NCBI GenBank assembly: GCA_029204225.1
Contig: CM055100.1
Coordinates: 33,840,645 to 33,904,644 of the forward strand
Direction: 5' to 3'
DNA: 64,000 nt
Source: Diphasiastrum complanatum
Taxonomy: Eukaryota > Streptophyta > Lycopodiopsida > Lycopodiales > Lycopodiaceae
In this document: positions 20,192 through 31,646 of the stretch, piece after piece
Position numbering within the stretch: the first letter of the stretch is position 1
How the letters are laid out: each line of letters begins with the position of its first letter
The notes under the pieces: model-generated
Databases searched by the model: none
Seen by the model: only the letters and a program-made list of their open reading frames with translations
Told to the model about the DNA's origin: nothing
Program-made: the position numbers and the translations under genes

Positions 20192-22420
20192 ATATTTGAG
20201 CGAGTTGCCTGATTTACTTGAGATAGTTATTGATCTACCTGAGCTCGTCATTGTATCCCATAGTGAATCAGAGTCACATATACAGGTTCCTACTGATGCT
20301 GATTCACATTGCGGCTGATATGGTCCTTGATACTGATATAGCATGCTGTGATACTATTGATGATGCTGTTCCATGCTTTGATATTGTTGTTGAGTACTTT
20401 GATGCTACTCGTGTTCCTGAGCGCCATGCTATAGATGTTGTCGCCTATGCTCCTTATTTCGATATTATTCATGGGTCTACGGTTTCAGATGCTTTGGCTA
20501 CTCCAGTAGATCTCCATATGGCATACGACTGGTTCTCTTCACTTGGTACTGTTGCTGCGGATCTCTCTCAGCAGACACTTTCCTTTACTCATGCTGGTCA
20601 GCATCATTTACTTGCTGGTATTGATTCCCAGGGTGACTATCAGTTGATTACCGGGAAGCAGTTTATGCGTAGCTTGCCAAAGGCTCAAGATGCAGCTCTT
20701 CTTTTCATTCAGAGTACATCAGTTGCTGCACTTTCACCATCCGTGGGTCCTCTTCCTCAGGCCGTATACCTTGGTGGTATTTCTACTATTGCTTTTGCGC
20801 ATACCTCAGATAGCCCTCCTGGTTCGGTGGTTGGTGCAGTATCCTCTCCATGGATCTCTATATCTCCATCTCTTGAGTCCGTTATGGCCAATGTTCCTGC
20901 TGATTTCTATGGGATTCTTCATGGGTCCACGTTTGATGGTTCCCGCACTATTGGTGATCAGGTTGTATCTTCTTTCGCTTTACTCCATGGATCTCTGCTT
21001 GAGGTTTGTAAACCGCCTCATGATATTTCTACGGTTCCTTACATGATTCATGCACCTTTGCCGTTACACATTTTCCATCCGAGGATATTTGCCAGATAGT
21101 CACTATTACTTATCTAGGGTATTTATATGCTGGGATCTTTCTAGATGAGTATACGGGCATCCTTCAGTCTCCTTGTGTTTCTACATATAGGTTTGCTGCA
21201 GTCCATGCCGATGCTATGGATATATGGCATTCCTGGTTATTACGTATAGCTTGGTTTCCATTTGGACCTGTTGATTGGTGCTGGTTTTTCTATATTACTG
21301 ATCGCCTATGGTGCGGATATCTCTATGATTATGCATGTGGCTCTCTATCTGTTCCTTGGATTGTTGCTCATTGTTAGGCTTGGCATATCTTGATGGCTTG
21401 GGTTATTGCCTCCTTTCTAGCTATTGTTTGTCTAGGTGATCTTCAGGTTCCCCGTCATTTCAGGTTGCTCCATATCGCTTGGTCTCTGATGCTGAGTTGC
21501 CACTTTGTTCTGGTTTTCCGAGACCATCAGAGTACCTTGAGAGAGTTCCTTCTCCTCTCTTGGATAGTTTGTGGGGATATTGCCGCCGTATACTTCAGTA
21601 TTGCTCATATGTCCTTTGATACTCATCCCCAGCTAGACGTGGATATTGATCCGCTGCTTGCTACTGATGCTGGGGATCCTGTTCCGCGTTCCAGTGCATT
21701 TCTTCTATTCCTCACTTGTGCGCCTGGTGTGTACTTTGGGATTACACTTGCAGCCAGTTTCGATGGGTCATCCGATTCTCCATCCGTTTTTGGTGTATCC
21801 TTTGATGGATTGGTATGTCCATATGAGGTCTTTCTGGATGAGTTTTTCGGCTACAGTTTTTCAGTTGAGGCCTCTACTATTTCTAGATTTGTTGCTATTG
21901 TTTTTATGCATCATGCTTTTTTAGATGATGCATTGATTTCTTGGACCTTTTGGAGCTTTTGGCATGCTGCTCTTCTCGTGATAGGGGCCTTGAAGGTACC
22001 GTGTGCCATTGCTACTTCTCATTCATGGGCCTTATGGATACCTTGGGCTTTTGACCATGCTAGTGCACGTTTCTCCATTTTAGCTATCCTTTGTCAGGAT
22101 GATCTCTTTATGATCCATGTTTCCTGGCATATCGCTTGCTTTTCCATGCTATTACAGCGTGCCTGTCATCTTGCTTATGTTCCTACTCCTTTGGTGCTGG
22201 TCTTCCGATGCTGCTATCTTTTCTTGGGACACTGAGTTTGCACATATGGTTGATGGTTACATGTATGATGCGGGTATTCGCGATGAGTGTCCATCTCTTT
22301 TCCAGTTTCCTTATTGGCTTCCTGTTGCTAATGCAGTTCTCTGATGTCCCTATCTTTTGGGCTGATCCTCTACTATCTTGGGCATTATGGATACCTTGGC
22401 ATTCCTGGTTGATGCTTGAT
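20192..22420 (+). pseudogene. Unknown captured segment of A2
   Basis: Resumes with TTTGAGCGAGTTGCCTGATT, equivalent to A1 5076. The frame 20230-21099 covers the acidic part (ADMVLDTDIACCDTIDDAVP), a short protease tail (DWFSSLGTVAADLSQQTL) and GSTFDGSRTIGDQ; the frame 21390-22235 is the Trp-rich part. It lacks two A1 pieces: the block containing LLDAYLG plus the protease active site, and about 108 bases after PLPQ. Stops present in A1 (after GIDS and after LPKA) are sense codons here, which suggests the ancestral frame was open through that point. No known domain was recognised. Confidence 0.6.
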
Positions 22421-23268
22421 CATTCTACTTCTGATGGGCAGTCTGAGGTCCTTAACAGGATCCTTGAGGATTATTTACGCCATTTTGTTACTCCTTCTAG
22501 GAAGGATTGGGATCAGCATTTATGTTTAGCAGAGTATAGCTATAATAGCTCTGTTAGTACCAGCACATGTGTCTCACCATTTTTCTTATCTCATGGCTAT
22601 GCACCTCTTTTACCTGGCATTCCTCTCCTTCCTGAGGATACACCTGTCACACTTGTATCTTTCCTATCAGGTGCTCGAGAGCTTATTACCCGGGCCAGTT
22701 CTCATTCACAGCATGTTCAGCAGCGTTATCAGACCTCAGTTGATCGTCATCGCCGCCATGTTGAGTTTCAGCTTGGAGATATGGTTTATCTACACGCCTA
22801 CGGTTTGCACGTCATCATTTTGTCCAGGGCCATGCTTTTACTGAGAAGCTTGAACCACGTTATTATGGGCCTTATCGCATTTTGGAGGTTCTTAGTCCAG
22901 TTACATATCGCTTACAGCTTCCTGCTTCCGCACGCGCCTGTGATGTATTCCATGTCAGTTTATTACTTGCTGCTATTGAGGATGACGCTCCTTGTGATGC
23001 TGAGTTTCCTACTGCTCCAGAGTTATTTCCATTTTTACCCGCTTCTATATTACAGGTTCATCTATACCATAGTCGATGCTGCCGACAGATTCAGTTTTTG
23101 GTCCAGTGGGATGGTCGTCCTATTGAGGAGGCCACATGGGAGCCTATTGATGTCTGTTATCATACACCATTACTTGCGGATCAGGCTCGTGCTCTTGCTG
23201 CTCTTGTTGATTCCTCTATATCAGATGTTGTTCTAGTTGTTGATGCACCAGGGCTTGCTGCTATTTGA
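22421..23268 (+). pseudogene. Integrase C-terminal half and chromodomain of A2
   Basis: Begins abruptly at HSTSDGQSEVLNRILEDYL, just before the catalytic Glu, so the two catalytic Asp are missing. It continues WDQHLCLAEYSYNSSVSTST, LPEDTPVTLVSFLSGARELI and QRYQTSVDRHRRHVEFQLGD; a frameshift near 22790 precedes the PRYYGPYRILEVLSPVTY segment. The chromodomain QIQFLVQWDGRPIEEATWEP follows and the gene ends at VDAPGLAAI before 23268. The Trp-rich segment joins it at about 22420. Confidence 0.85.
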
Positions 23269-23315
23269 TCCAGTTTCTTGTCGGCAGTTGGGTCTATTTT
23301 TTTTGTGCCAGGGAG

Positions 23316-23725
23316 AGTTATGGACTCGGCTCATTACATTCGTCGCGTCCATTTACATTTACTTTACTTTATGCATAAGCAAGCCTTGGGCCCTTGTTTA
23401 TTCATTAGTGACGCTTAGACTATATGGTTGGCCTTTGGCCTTATTACTCATTATTAGGCCATTTGAAAATATTACTGGAGAGTGGGGGCCTTCTTGGAGG
23501 GCGCACTATTTTCCCTCCCAGTTGGGCCCTAACCATCGGAAGCGGGCTTCCTCTTGGCTATAGGTAGGAAACTGTGCCTCAGCTGATGATATTGATCTCT
23601 CTCTTTAGTCTCCTTAATCTCTCTCTTTCCTGCTTTCTAGGGTTAAGTCTTGCTTATGTGCTGCTTTCATAGCTTAAGTCTTGCTTATGTGATGCTCTAG
23701 ATCAGCTGTGGCTCTATTCGTAACT
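23316..23725 (+). repeat. 3' LTR of A2
   Basis: Starts AGTTATGGACTCGG after the purine-rich CAGGGAG and ends TTCGTAACT at 23725; about 410 bp. It keeps the CTATAGG TATA-like part that the 5' LTR lost. Flank ACGCC follows. Confidence 0.9.
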
Positions 23726-25099
23726 ACGCCCCCATGTGCCTGCCCGGCGCCACTGGCGGGGTGCCCACGAAAATTTCGTTTTTAACGAGCACAAGGGAAA
23801 AAAGGGTCGGGCAACCCACTCCAGGTGTCGCAGAGGCACGGGAGCGGGCGTTACCCCCCTCCTGTGCCAATAAACGACTTCGATTGATTGCTGATGTAAT
23901 ATGTCTAAAAACTGTCATTAAGCTACTGGACGTGGAGCAACACCACGAAGCATGTGGTTTGTGGTGTGATTTGCAAACTATTTACATTGTCTTGTGGTGC
24001 GATGTCCGTTGGGAACATCTGCCTCATCCTCTGAACCATCCTCTCAGTGAGGGGCGACGATGGAAGTATGATGTGATGGGTGGCTATAGCAAATCATGTT
24101 TGTTGTAGTTAACAGCAAGTCGTTATTGCGACTCATGTGCTTTTTTTGCCGGGAGATGCTGCTGGGGATTGGTTGTTTTTCTACTTCTTTCAGACAAGCG
24201 CTATTATTGTTGTCCTGAACTGTCTTGCAGCAGCAATGCCTGTAGCACTTAGAGCTCATTCAGTTGTTTTTGTGGGAACTCCACCTCCTGGTTTTCATCG
24301 CTTGATCACTTCCTTTTCTACCAAGTGATGGCTTAAGGACCTTAGTGTACAATCTGGGCTGTTTCCCTCTTGACTTTGGATCTTAGCAACCAAAGTCAGT
24401 ATGTACAAACTCATGGCCTGTATTCAGAGTTTCCTTGGGGTTGGTAATACTACAAATATCGCTCAAGCGAAATCTCTCTGTGACCATTAAGGCAACACAT
24501 CTCCGATTAACATTGGAGATCAGGGAGCATAAGGTCACTGACTGATCTTAGAAGAGGCAATAGTATGCCCTGTGAATCTCACAGTAGACAGGGCAATGGA
24601 AAAAAAATGCTCCTCCATCTATGGTACCCTGATGGAACACATCTAGCAAATCCTATCCTCATGTGGAATCCCTCAAAAATGCACTACCTCCTCTTGTAGC
24701 TGGTTTGAATACGTTGTGCCAATGCGACACAAGGGCTATGTGATAGCCCCGAGTCCAGGTAGGAGGGTAGTGTGGGAAGGCTGGCTGTATCCATCCCTAG
24801 GTTATGCCATGTAAAAATCTAGTTTGATTTTGGAGGAGCCCAGCATTGCGCACTAAACATATGTTTTGTTGACAAACTGCACAATGTACTCATGTGAGTC
24901 TTCAAAAAGGTGAAAAACAGTTGTGCCAAAGGTGCCCAAGAGTTTGAAAGCTTGTGCATACCAAAAATGATGATATGCCTGTTCAAAAAGCGTTGGAGAA
25001 GAGGTAAATGCCAACCATGAGTAGTGTCTTGAACTAGAGTCTGGAAAGCCAAGTGTTCCCAACATTTTTTGGTCACAGTTTTTCATATGTTTAATAAAG
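23726..25099. other. Intron sequence, no gene recognised
   Basis: The first 160 bases are GC-rich, like the left flank of A2. Frames up to 124 residues occur (for example 23734-24108) but show no known motif, and I treat them as chance. No LTR ends seen. Confidence 0.4.
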
Positions 25100-25109
25100 G
25101 GCTGCCATG

Positions 25110-25450
25110 TTGGGAACGGTCGTTGTCGAAGTTGAATACTCATTGAAGCCGAATGCTCGTTGAAGCTCCTACTCCGAAACTGAATGCGCTCCTGCTCCGA
25201 ATGCGCTCTTGAGTCCTGCTCCAAATGCGCTCCTGCTGAAGCCTGAAGCTCCGAAGTTTTGTTATTTCACATGTGTGAAAAAGGTCTGGATATTTGGGTA
25301 GCATAGGGCACATGGTTGCGATTTTAGAGTATATCACTAGGTTTATGTAGCCACTTATCTACACATTTAACCCATAAAACTGAAAAATGTGAACTACGCT
25401 CCTGCTTGTTGAATGCGCTCCTGCTCCTAGCTTCCTGCTCATCGAGTCCC
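25110..25450. repeat. Short GAATGCGCTCCTGCTC repeats 5' of the hAT remnant
   Basis: GAATGCGCTC(C/T)TG motifs recur at about 25180-25235 and 25415-25435, next to GGGAACGGTCG at 25115. They could be subterminal repeats bound by a hAT transposase; the matching right end is uncertain. Confidence 0.4.
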
Positions 25451-25820
25451 ACCTGGGGGCCCTGGCACCTGCACCGTGCAATGCTATTCAATCAGGAGTC
25501 AGCACTGCTCGTTGGCGGACCGTGGTGGCTAGCAGATTTGTAGTTGGGTGCAACAACTGAGGCTGAGCCTTGAGCACTCTCAGGAATCAGCGCTGAATCC
25601 TGATCCGTGATAATTGATCACAGACCCATTCCTGCCGCCCGCAGCCTCATTGCAATTTGCTAGAGGCTAAACTATTGCTCAGTGCTGCTTGCTACCTGCT
25701 GCCTACCGCCTGTTGCCTGTTGTTGCTTGCATCCATAAAATTTACAGGTTGAAATCTAGACTTTGAAGTTTGGAGGCACTTGGCAAGTTGCTCAAGACTC
25801 GAGAGTCAAGTTGCTTATCA

Positions 25821-26726
25821 ATGGCAGAAGCTCAAACTACAACCTCCAAGAAAAAACAAGATGAAGCCTCAAAGTGGTGGGATGAAGTCACTGTGGATAG
25901 CTCATTTCCAAGTGAGGGAGGATCTAGGTGGAAGTGCAAATTTTGTGGGGAGCTCAATACAGGTGGGACAGATCGTGTGCGGCTACATCTCATTGGACCT
26001 GGTGTCACTCAAAAGAAGGGCATTTCAATATGCAGAAGTGTGTCCATTTCACGATTCTTCATCTTCTTCTCCATTTCTTTCTGGACCTATTAGGCAAGCT
26101 AGTCTTGCAGCTGCATGGCATCCAGGGAGGAAGTCCCAAGTTGATGGAGCAATAGCAAGAACGTTCTACCATTTTAACATCCCTTTGAGGGTAGCGAGAT
26201 CTCCATACTTCATGCAGGCAGTTAGGGAGATTGCAAATTTTGGGCCCAGCACTCCTCATAGCAACGAGATTTTGAGAACAAAATTGCTAGAGGATGAAAG
26301 GTTAAACATCCTTGCAACATTAGGTGGCAAAAGCACGGCGTGACACTCCTTGCTGATGGATGGAGTGACACTACAGCCCGATCTATTCAGGGCATTGTTG
26401 CATAAAACACGAGGGAGATCTTTGGATATGCAGATGCACAGCATGACAGATTTCTCATAGGTGCTGCCTTGAGGTGGGAGGATTGGAGAGTTGACACTTC
26501 CAATTTACAGATGTTACCTGCTTGTATTTTGAGTCAAGGGGCCAGTTCCTCTCCTGTTGAACGCTTGTGGAGCTCATTCAGCTCCATAGCATCGAAGAAG
26601 AGGAATCGTCTTGGCACGGAAAGGGCAACTGATTTGGTTTGTGTTCATGCAAACCTACGCTTGTTGAGTAGCATGGATGTGAAGGGCAAAGGGCAAACAT
26701 TTCTTAGTGTTGGTGGTGTGCTATGA
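25821..26726 (+). pseudogene. hAT transposase remnant: BED, DUF659, hATC
   Basis: The first frame starts MAEAQTTTSKKKQDEASKWW and holds a BED finger (WKCKFCGELN then RVRLHLIG). A frame change near 26080 leads into DUF659: SQVDGAIARTFYHFNIPLRV, ARSPYFMQAVREIA, then after a stop LLADGWSDTTARSIQG. From about 26520 the sequence jumps to the C-terminal hATC dimerisation domain (SSSPVERLWSSFSSIASKKR, LGTERATDLVCVHANLRLL). Roughly the whole central catalytic region between DUF659 and hATC is missing. Such deletion derivatives are typical of non-autonomous hAT copies. Confidence 0.8.
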
Positions 26727-27254
26727 AGCTCAGAGGATGGCTCCCACGAGTCTAGTGAACAGAGAGATATAGAGGACCAAGTGCTTAGTGATATACCAGA
26801 TGCTCTCAATTTTGACGATCCGAAGTCCATGTTTGCAGAAATCACCCATTGATCTTCTATGATGGCACATGCATTATGGTATTTACTTGTTAGTAGCTAG
26901 TTAGTTACTACTTACCAGCAGTTTTTAGATTTTGAATTGTGCAATGGTGAGGCTTATGAGCCTCCTATTTTGATCTTTACTATAATATGTATGACACTCA
27001 TCTTTGATATATCATTTTGGAAGGCCATTAAACTGTTTGGGTCTCCTATTTTGTAGCGATTGATAATTGATTGCATGTAACAATCAAGTTTCAATTTGAT
27101 GTATGATTCATAAAGTAGATTTGGACTCGAGGATTGATCGTTGGAGTAGTAAGTACTTCGCAATTTAGTGATTCATGTAAATTATCATCAATTTTAAAAC
27201 CTTTAAGTTTTCATTTTTTTAACATTAGTATATATATAAGCATGTTTTTGAGTA

Positions 27255-27440
27255 TTGCGTTCCCGTTCTCGTTCCCATTTTCTCGTGGACGTTTTCGTTC
27301 CCATTCTACGTTCCTGTTCCCTAGTCTATATTCGTGGTGATGACATGGTGTTCCCATTCCCGTTCCCTTTCCCACTTTCTCGAGGACATTTTCATTCCCG
27401 TTCTACCTTCCCGTTCCCATTCCCGTTCCCTGGTAACTAT
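27255..27440. repeat. GTTCCC-rich degenerate repeats
   Basis: Many copies of (C/A)CCGTTCCC and TTCCCATTCCC. The last CCGTTCCC is the reverse complement of GGGAACGG at 25115, so this may be the right end of the hAT remnant. No 8-bp duplication was found. Confidence 0.45.
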
Positions 27441-28870
27441 TGCTTGCATATATCAGCTCTTGTTTTGATAGTGTTGAGTGCAAGCTATGATTATTTGCCA
27501 GGGCTATGATTTGTAATCCCAAGAGATGACTCTTTGTAAATAAACGATTAGCTTGAAGACGGCCTCCTCCTAAATGGGAGGACGAGCAAACTCTGCTAGT
27601 AGTATTGGATATGGGACTGATGATCATTTGTGATGACATGGAAATTTGGAGAGGTGAAAATTTTCTGCAAATTTTATGAGTATAGTACACCAAGTCTTGG
27701 TCGTAGATATGATTGTGGGAGTAACTAGATTCCTTTAGAACCAGTCTGCCCCATAGCATGTAACCTAAACTTTATTTCTCTACTTACAAAAATTGCCAAA
27801 GTAGTACTATAGAGCTTGGCCATGATATGTTGGCTCATGATAGTGTGGTTAGTTTTTTGGCTTCTTGTGATAAGCGGATTTGTGGATGGGGTGGATGAAA
27901 TTGTTGCACCAAAAGGATGGGAAACCTGATAGAGATGTTAAGGAGAGTGGCCAAGACAGTTTAACTTTGTTGCAAGATAAATATAGTGATATTCATTGCA
28001 ATTTTTGTTATTGCGATGCTCTATGTTGTGCTGTTTCTAATGTTTGTAGTTCTAGATGTACATTCATGGGCTATATGGGTAGTTTGGGTTTCCTATACAC
28101 CGCCATGTTTACTACTATTAGGCATTATTGGTGTATACAATCGTCAAATATAGTTATGCCATGTTCCTTTGGTATCCTTACTTATTGCTTGGGGCATGTA
28201 TACATTTCTAGCTCCATTCTTACCTGCCATTATGTGGTATGCTTGGTTGATATCACTAGTGTGGTCACTTTACATAGCCTGGGATTTGTATATTTATTTT
28301 ATGCACCAGAAGCATGATGTAACATGTTTTTGATAGGTTGTTTCGCTTCTTTGAATCCTTCTACATTGAGGATTCTTCTTTCATGATAGTTCTATGTATA
28401 AGGGAGGCTTGGTTAGTTGACCTACGGTAGTTAGAGTTTTTGGTACAGATTTTCTTTCCTTGGGCTATCTATTAGAGTTCTTTGTAATAGATTTCTTCTT
28501 GTATGCATGATAGCTTGGGATTTATGTGGTTGTCGGTTATTTGCATTTTTCTATGCTTTCTAGCATACCCTTAGGGTGTCAAGCTTGGTTGCTTAGATTG
28601 GCTTCAAGTATGTTTGATAGCACGGTGTTATCTAATGTTTCTTATTTCAACGGTCTGACGAAGTTGTTCCACTTTAGTTGAATGTGGGCATGAATAATGA
28701 CCCCTGTACATACACAGTATAGTAACTCCATTGGTTTTTTTCCTTAACAGATGCAACAATTTGTGCTCACTGCTATGTTGTGTTCATTGCTATGCAGTTT
28801 TATGGTTTATATCTTGAATAGCTACATCATTTTAGTCTCTTTTGTAGTCCACATTGAGTGCAATATTTTT
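27441..28870. other. Probable degenerate interior of a gypsy element, not resolved
   Basis: The 3' part (28840-28870, CCACATTGAGTGCAATATTT) resembles the segment before the 2043 LTR. Frames such as 27880-28317 contain many Trp and Phe codons but no domain I recognise. Gag and pol motifs were not seen. Confidence 0.4.
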
Positions 28871-29247
28871 GAGGGTGGCAGTGTTATGGACACACAGTTC
28901 CATACCTTATGGAACTTTTCCATGTGCATGGCTCAACACATAGTTCCATGCTTCTCTATATGCATGCCTCATAATTGCCTATGGGACTCGCAACTGTTTT
29001 ATAAGTTCTGGGCATCCTTTTTCAGATAAGATTGTTTTAGGATAGGACCCTTCTAAAGGCTCCCAAGATGCTCCTAACTAAAGTGTAAATAGGAGCCAAG
29101 GTCTCATTTCTCAGATTATTGAGTTTGGTGTTCTGAGTTCGTTGTAGAGGAGTTCTATTTTTCAGAGATCTGCTTGAGCTACTTTTAGCCATTGTTTTTC
29201 ATTAAGCTTTCTTAGTTGTAGAATGCTTTGTGAATGTTAGCTATTGT
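28871..29247 (+). repeat. Polypurine tract and 3' LTR (TG type) cut by hAT
   Basis: GAGGGTGGCAG is followed by TGTTATGGACACACAG at 28882. The LTR runs to 29247, where the hAT target duplication starts, and its last bases probably continue from 35143. Similarity in the R/U5 part to the 2043 LTR places both in one gypsy group. AGTGTAAATAGG near 29080 may be a decayed TATA box. Confidence 0.65.
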
Positions 29248-29592
29248 CTTTGTACCATAGATGCACCGCAATTCTGCATCGTGATTCAGAATCGCGTTTC
29301 GGATTTTTCTCAGAATTGTGTAGAATCGATTTGTTTTTTTTTTTTTAATTTTTTTTTTTAGGCAATATGGGTATCAAATGAAAGCTCTGATTGAGAGCAT
29401 TATGACTGTGTAGTTTGCCGATTGTTTCGGGTGCAGGATGGTCCAATTTAGGTGTATTAACTCCCAGGCTCTCTAATTCTCCCTCTCTCTATCTCTCTCT
29501 TGATCACAACAAACGGAACTAAAACCATGCTAAACAAAAACCCAGCTGAATCATTCTGAACCTACTAAACCTTAAATGAAACATTTTTCAAC

Positions 29593-29598
<6 letters not shown>

Positions 29599-29633
<35 letters not shown>
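29599..29633. repeat. CT dinucleotide run
   Basis: About 18 CT units inside the hAT element. Confidence 0.9.
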
Positions 29634-29640
<7 letters not shown>

Positions 29641-29688
29641 ATAAACCATAAAACCGAAGTTACTGAACTAAAACCACAAAGAACAATA

Positions 29689-30240
29689 TTGAATCACGAC
29701 AATGTCGTGAATAGGATCATCATAATATATAATTGCTTACACACCTTTTGTACCCAGTGGGGTTTAGGGGTGAATCTCTCGAAGACCAAAATCATGGTCT
29801 TTAATACCTCTCGGGCTTTCATGCAGCGTCAGCTTCAGGAGCTTACCTTTGATGGGGGACAGTCTCTAGCTTACCTTGGCGTGCTCTTCACTGGTCCTAC
29901 TTTTAGTATGAGACAGCTGGCTACTTCTAGACTCGGGAATGGTCATTCTTCCCTGGTCCAGTTGGAGAGATTCTGCTTCCGTAAGTCTATTCGGGATGCC
30001 CAGAGTAAGTGCAAACTTTTTGACACCATCGTCACCCCTTCAGCCATGTATGCAGCAGAGATATGGTGTACATGCCTCTCCTCCTCACATTGGGCCAGCA
30101 TTTCACACGCTTACAGACCATGATGTTAGCTCGCATGATTCGCGCGAAACCCTCTGTTCCACATGAGATCATTCTTGCAGTGCGGCAGCCTTGCAGCATA
30201 TCGCGTACATCCTGGGGTACAATGATGTTCCATGAACGTA
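29689..30240 (+). pseudogene. Non-LTR retrotransposon (LINE) RT 3' fragment
   Basis: The frame has WGLGVNLSKTKIMVFNTSRA, then LAYLGVLFTG and TPSAMYAAEIW, the order found after the catalytic palm in LINE reverse transcriptases (VNLxKTKxMVF, YLGxxF, PVLLYGxExW). A frameshift near 30090 continues with LQTMMLARMIRAKPSVPHEI. The catalytic FxDD palm is absent. It lies in the 3' untranslated side of the hAT, so it either inserted there or was captured. Confidence 0.7.
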
Positions 30241-30255
30241 ATGAAAACTATACAA

Positions 30256-30834
30256 CTAAGACTCGTTAGAGTCATGGTAAGATAAATCATCCGAATCTGT
30301 GCCTGACTGCAAATCCCAAGGGTCTGCAGACGAATTGGAACTGGAGGGAACCATATGTTGTGGTGTGGCCTTGGCTCTACTACGTGCTCTGGCTCTTTGC
30401 TGCGTGCTTTGGCTCTGGATCCTTCCCCTTCCCCTGCCTCTACCTCTACCTCTACCTCTGTGTCTGCCTCTCTCCCCTCCTTTGGCCCCCATCTGGCTGC
30501 CCCCAACCCTGTGTCTACTCCGTCGTGTCTGTGTGTCAGGTGGCTGTGACCCTACGCCCTGGGGTGGCCCTACCCACTGTGATGATGCTTGGCCGACGGC
30601 TGCCTGTGATACTCATGTTCACAAAAAGAGTACTCAGCCCCCCCATCCCAGAACCTCTAGGTCTTCCCCTAGGCCTCTACGTGCAGGAATGGCTGGGTCC
30701 TCCTCTGTCTCCGCATCAGGGTCCACCAACAGGTCAGCCAGGTCATCCCCCTCCTGTGCCTCCGCCCCCATCTCCTCGTCCTCCTCCATATCCCCCTCAA
30801 CCCACTCCTCCTCCACATAGTCTTCCCCGAGCAT
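30256..30834 (-). pseudogene. hAT transposase C-terminal tail, acidic and Arg-rich
   Basis: Two minus-strand frames: an acidic one (30834-30634; DYVEEEWVEGDMEEDEE) and an Arg/Gly-rich one ending GTDSDDLSYHDSNES at the stop near 30256. Low-complexity tails after hATC are common in plant hAT proteins. The high-complexity frames on the opposite strand (30299-31145) are shadows of this composition. Confidence 0.55.
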
Positions 30835-31083
30835 CTCTCCACCCTCCGAGCCCTCATCATCTCCCTCCTCAGCCCTCTACCTCTGCCTCTCTGTCCTCCT
30901 CTGCCGCCGTAAAGCCCGTGCGTCGACCTGTGCCTGTCTGTAGAACTCTCTATGGATCTCATCATCCATCTCCTCCTGCGTGGGTGGTGCCCGAGGAGCA
31001 GCAGCTACCGAATCCACCAAGCAAGTGTCAGGGTTCAACTGCAACCAAAAACAATATATTCTTGTTTGCAGGTATTGTGCAAC

Positions 31084-31330
31084 TCACTGCATATTTCGAA
31101 AGCAATTCAATTCATCAAAGCATAGCAAGAAAAAAGGGGCGATGATGTGACTCATCTCGAGCATCTGACCCTCTCCTCGCATGCACCTCAGCATACGACC
31201 GTTGGTGTTCACAAACACCAACGACCTACACTGCTCGATGGATAACCTGTTCCTCTTTTGCATGTGGTACAAGGCCTAGGTGCTCCAATTCCGCTCGCAA
31301 GCTCTTGCTGAACAGTTCTGTGCAATGACT
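31084..31330 (-). pseudogene. hATC dimerisation domain of the hAT transposase
   Basis: Minus-strand reading gives a CERNWS-like motif (needs a frame change near 31275), then YHMQKRNRLSIEQCRSLVFV, the conserved hATC block of hAT transposases, where the transposase dimerises. It is followed by a basic stretch (GRMLRCMRGEG). Confidence 0.75.
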
Positions 31331-31380
31331 CTCTCAGCCAATCGCCGCAGGTCACCTGTGCTGCGCCCGTGGATGCACCA

Positions 31381-31646
31381 CTATGTAACGGGCCTCAGCT
31401 GATCCTCTCTCCGCCGACTCTGCTCTCCATCGAAAGGAAACTGGAAGCGCTCAAAATGTGAGCAGCTGGCAGGCAATGTTGGCCAGAATCGAACCTGGCC
31501 AGAAGAAGAAACATGGCACATGTAAGTCCCCTCGAATTCACACACTACCAATGAGTACAATACTGCAGTAACATTGCTACCAAGTTCCAACCGATTTCTC
31601 ACACGTATCTGGTTTGGGCCATACGCGCGCGTGTACTCCACCCATC
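31381..31646 (-). pseudogene. hAT transposase segment left of the solo LTR
   Basis: Open minus frame (CEFEGTYMCHVSSSGQVRFW and following) between the solo LTR and hATC. Its position suits the region before hATC, but no motif is diagnostic. Confidence 0.45.

Larger units (their letters stand above)
13611..23725 (+). mobile_element. Non-autonomous gypsy element A2, interrupted
   Basis: Same family and layout as A1: LTR, tRNA-Met site, leader repeats, gag, unknown segment, IN tail, chromodomain, LTR. Flanks are GCGCC on the left and ACGCC on the right, a 5-bp duplication with one change. Its body is split by 15779-20191, leaving A2 pieces 13611-15778 and about 20192-23725. Relative to A1 it lost about 180 bases of gag end, the protease and the end of the first unknown segment (deletion at an ACGA/GACTGG junction near 20527), but keeps about 550 more bases of integrase. 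Unlike A1 the unknown frame at 20230-21099 is open. Confidence 0.82.

Noticed and set aside
23734-24328. Frames of 63-124 residues after A2
   Set aside because: No motif, no splice or promoter context, and short enough for chance.
27880-28317. 145-residue Cys/Trp-containing frame
   Set aside because: No known domain; it lies in a decayed gypsy interior and resembles low-complexity G+T-rich sequence.
28751-29029. 92-residue frame over an LTR
   Set aside because: It spans the polypurine tract and LTR start, so it cannot be a gene.
30299-31145. Long Pro/Ser-rich and Leu-rich plus-strand frames
   Set aside because: They lie opposite the acidic and Arg-rich tail of the hAT transposase and mirror its composition.
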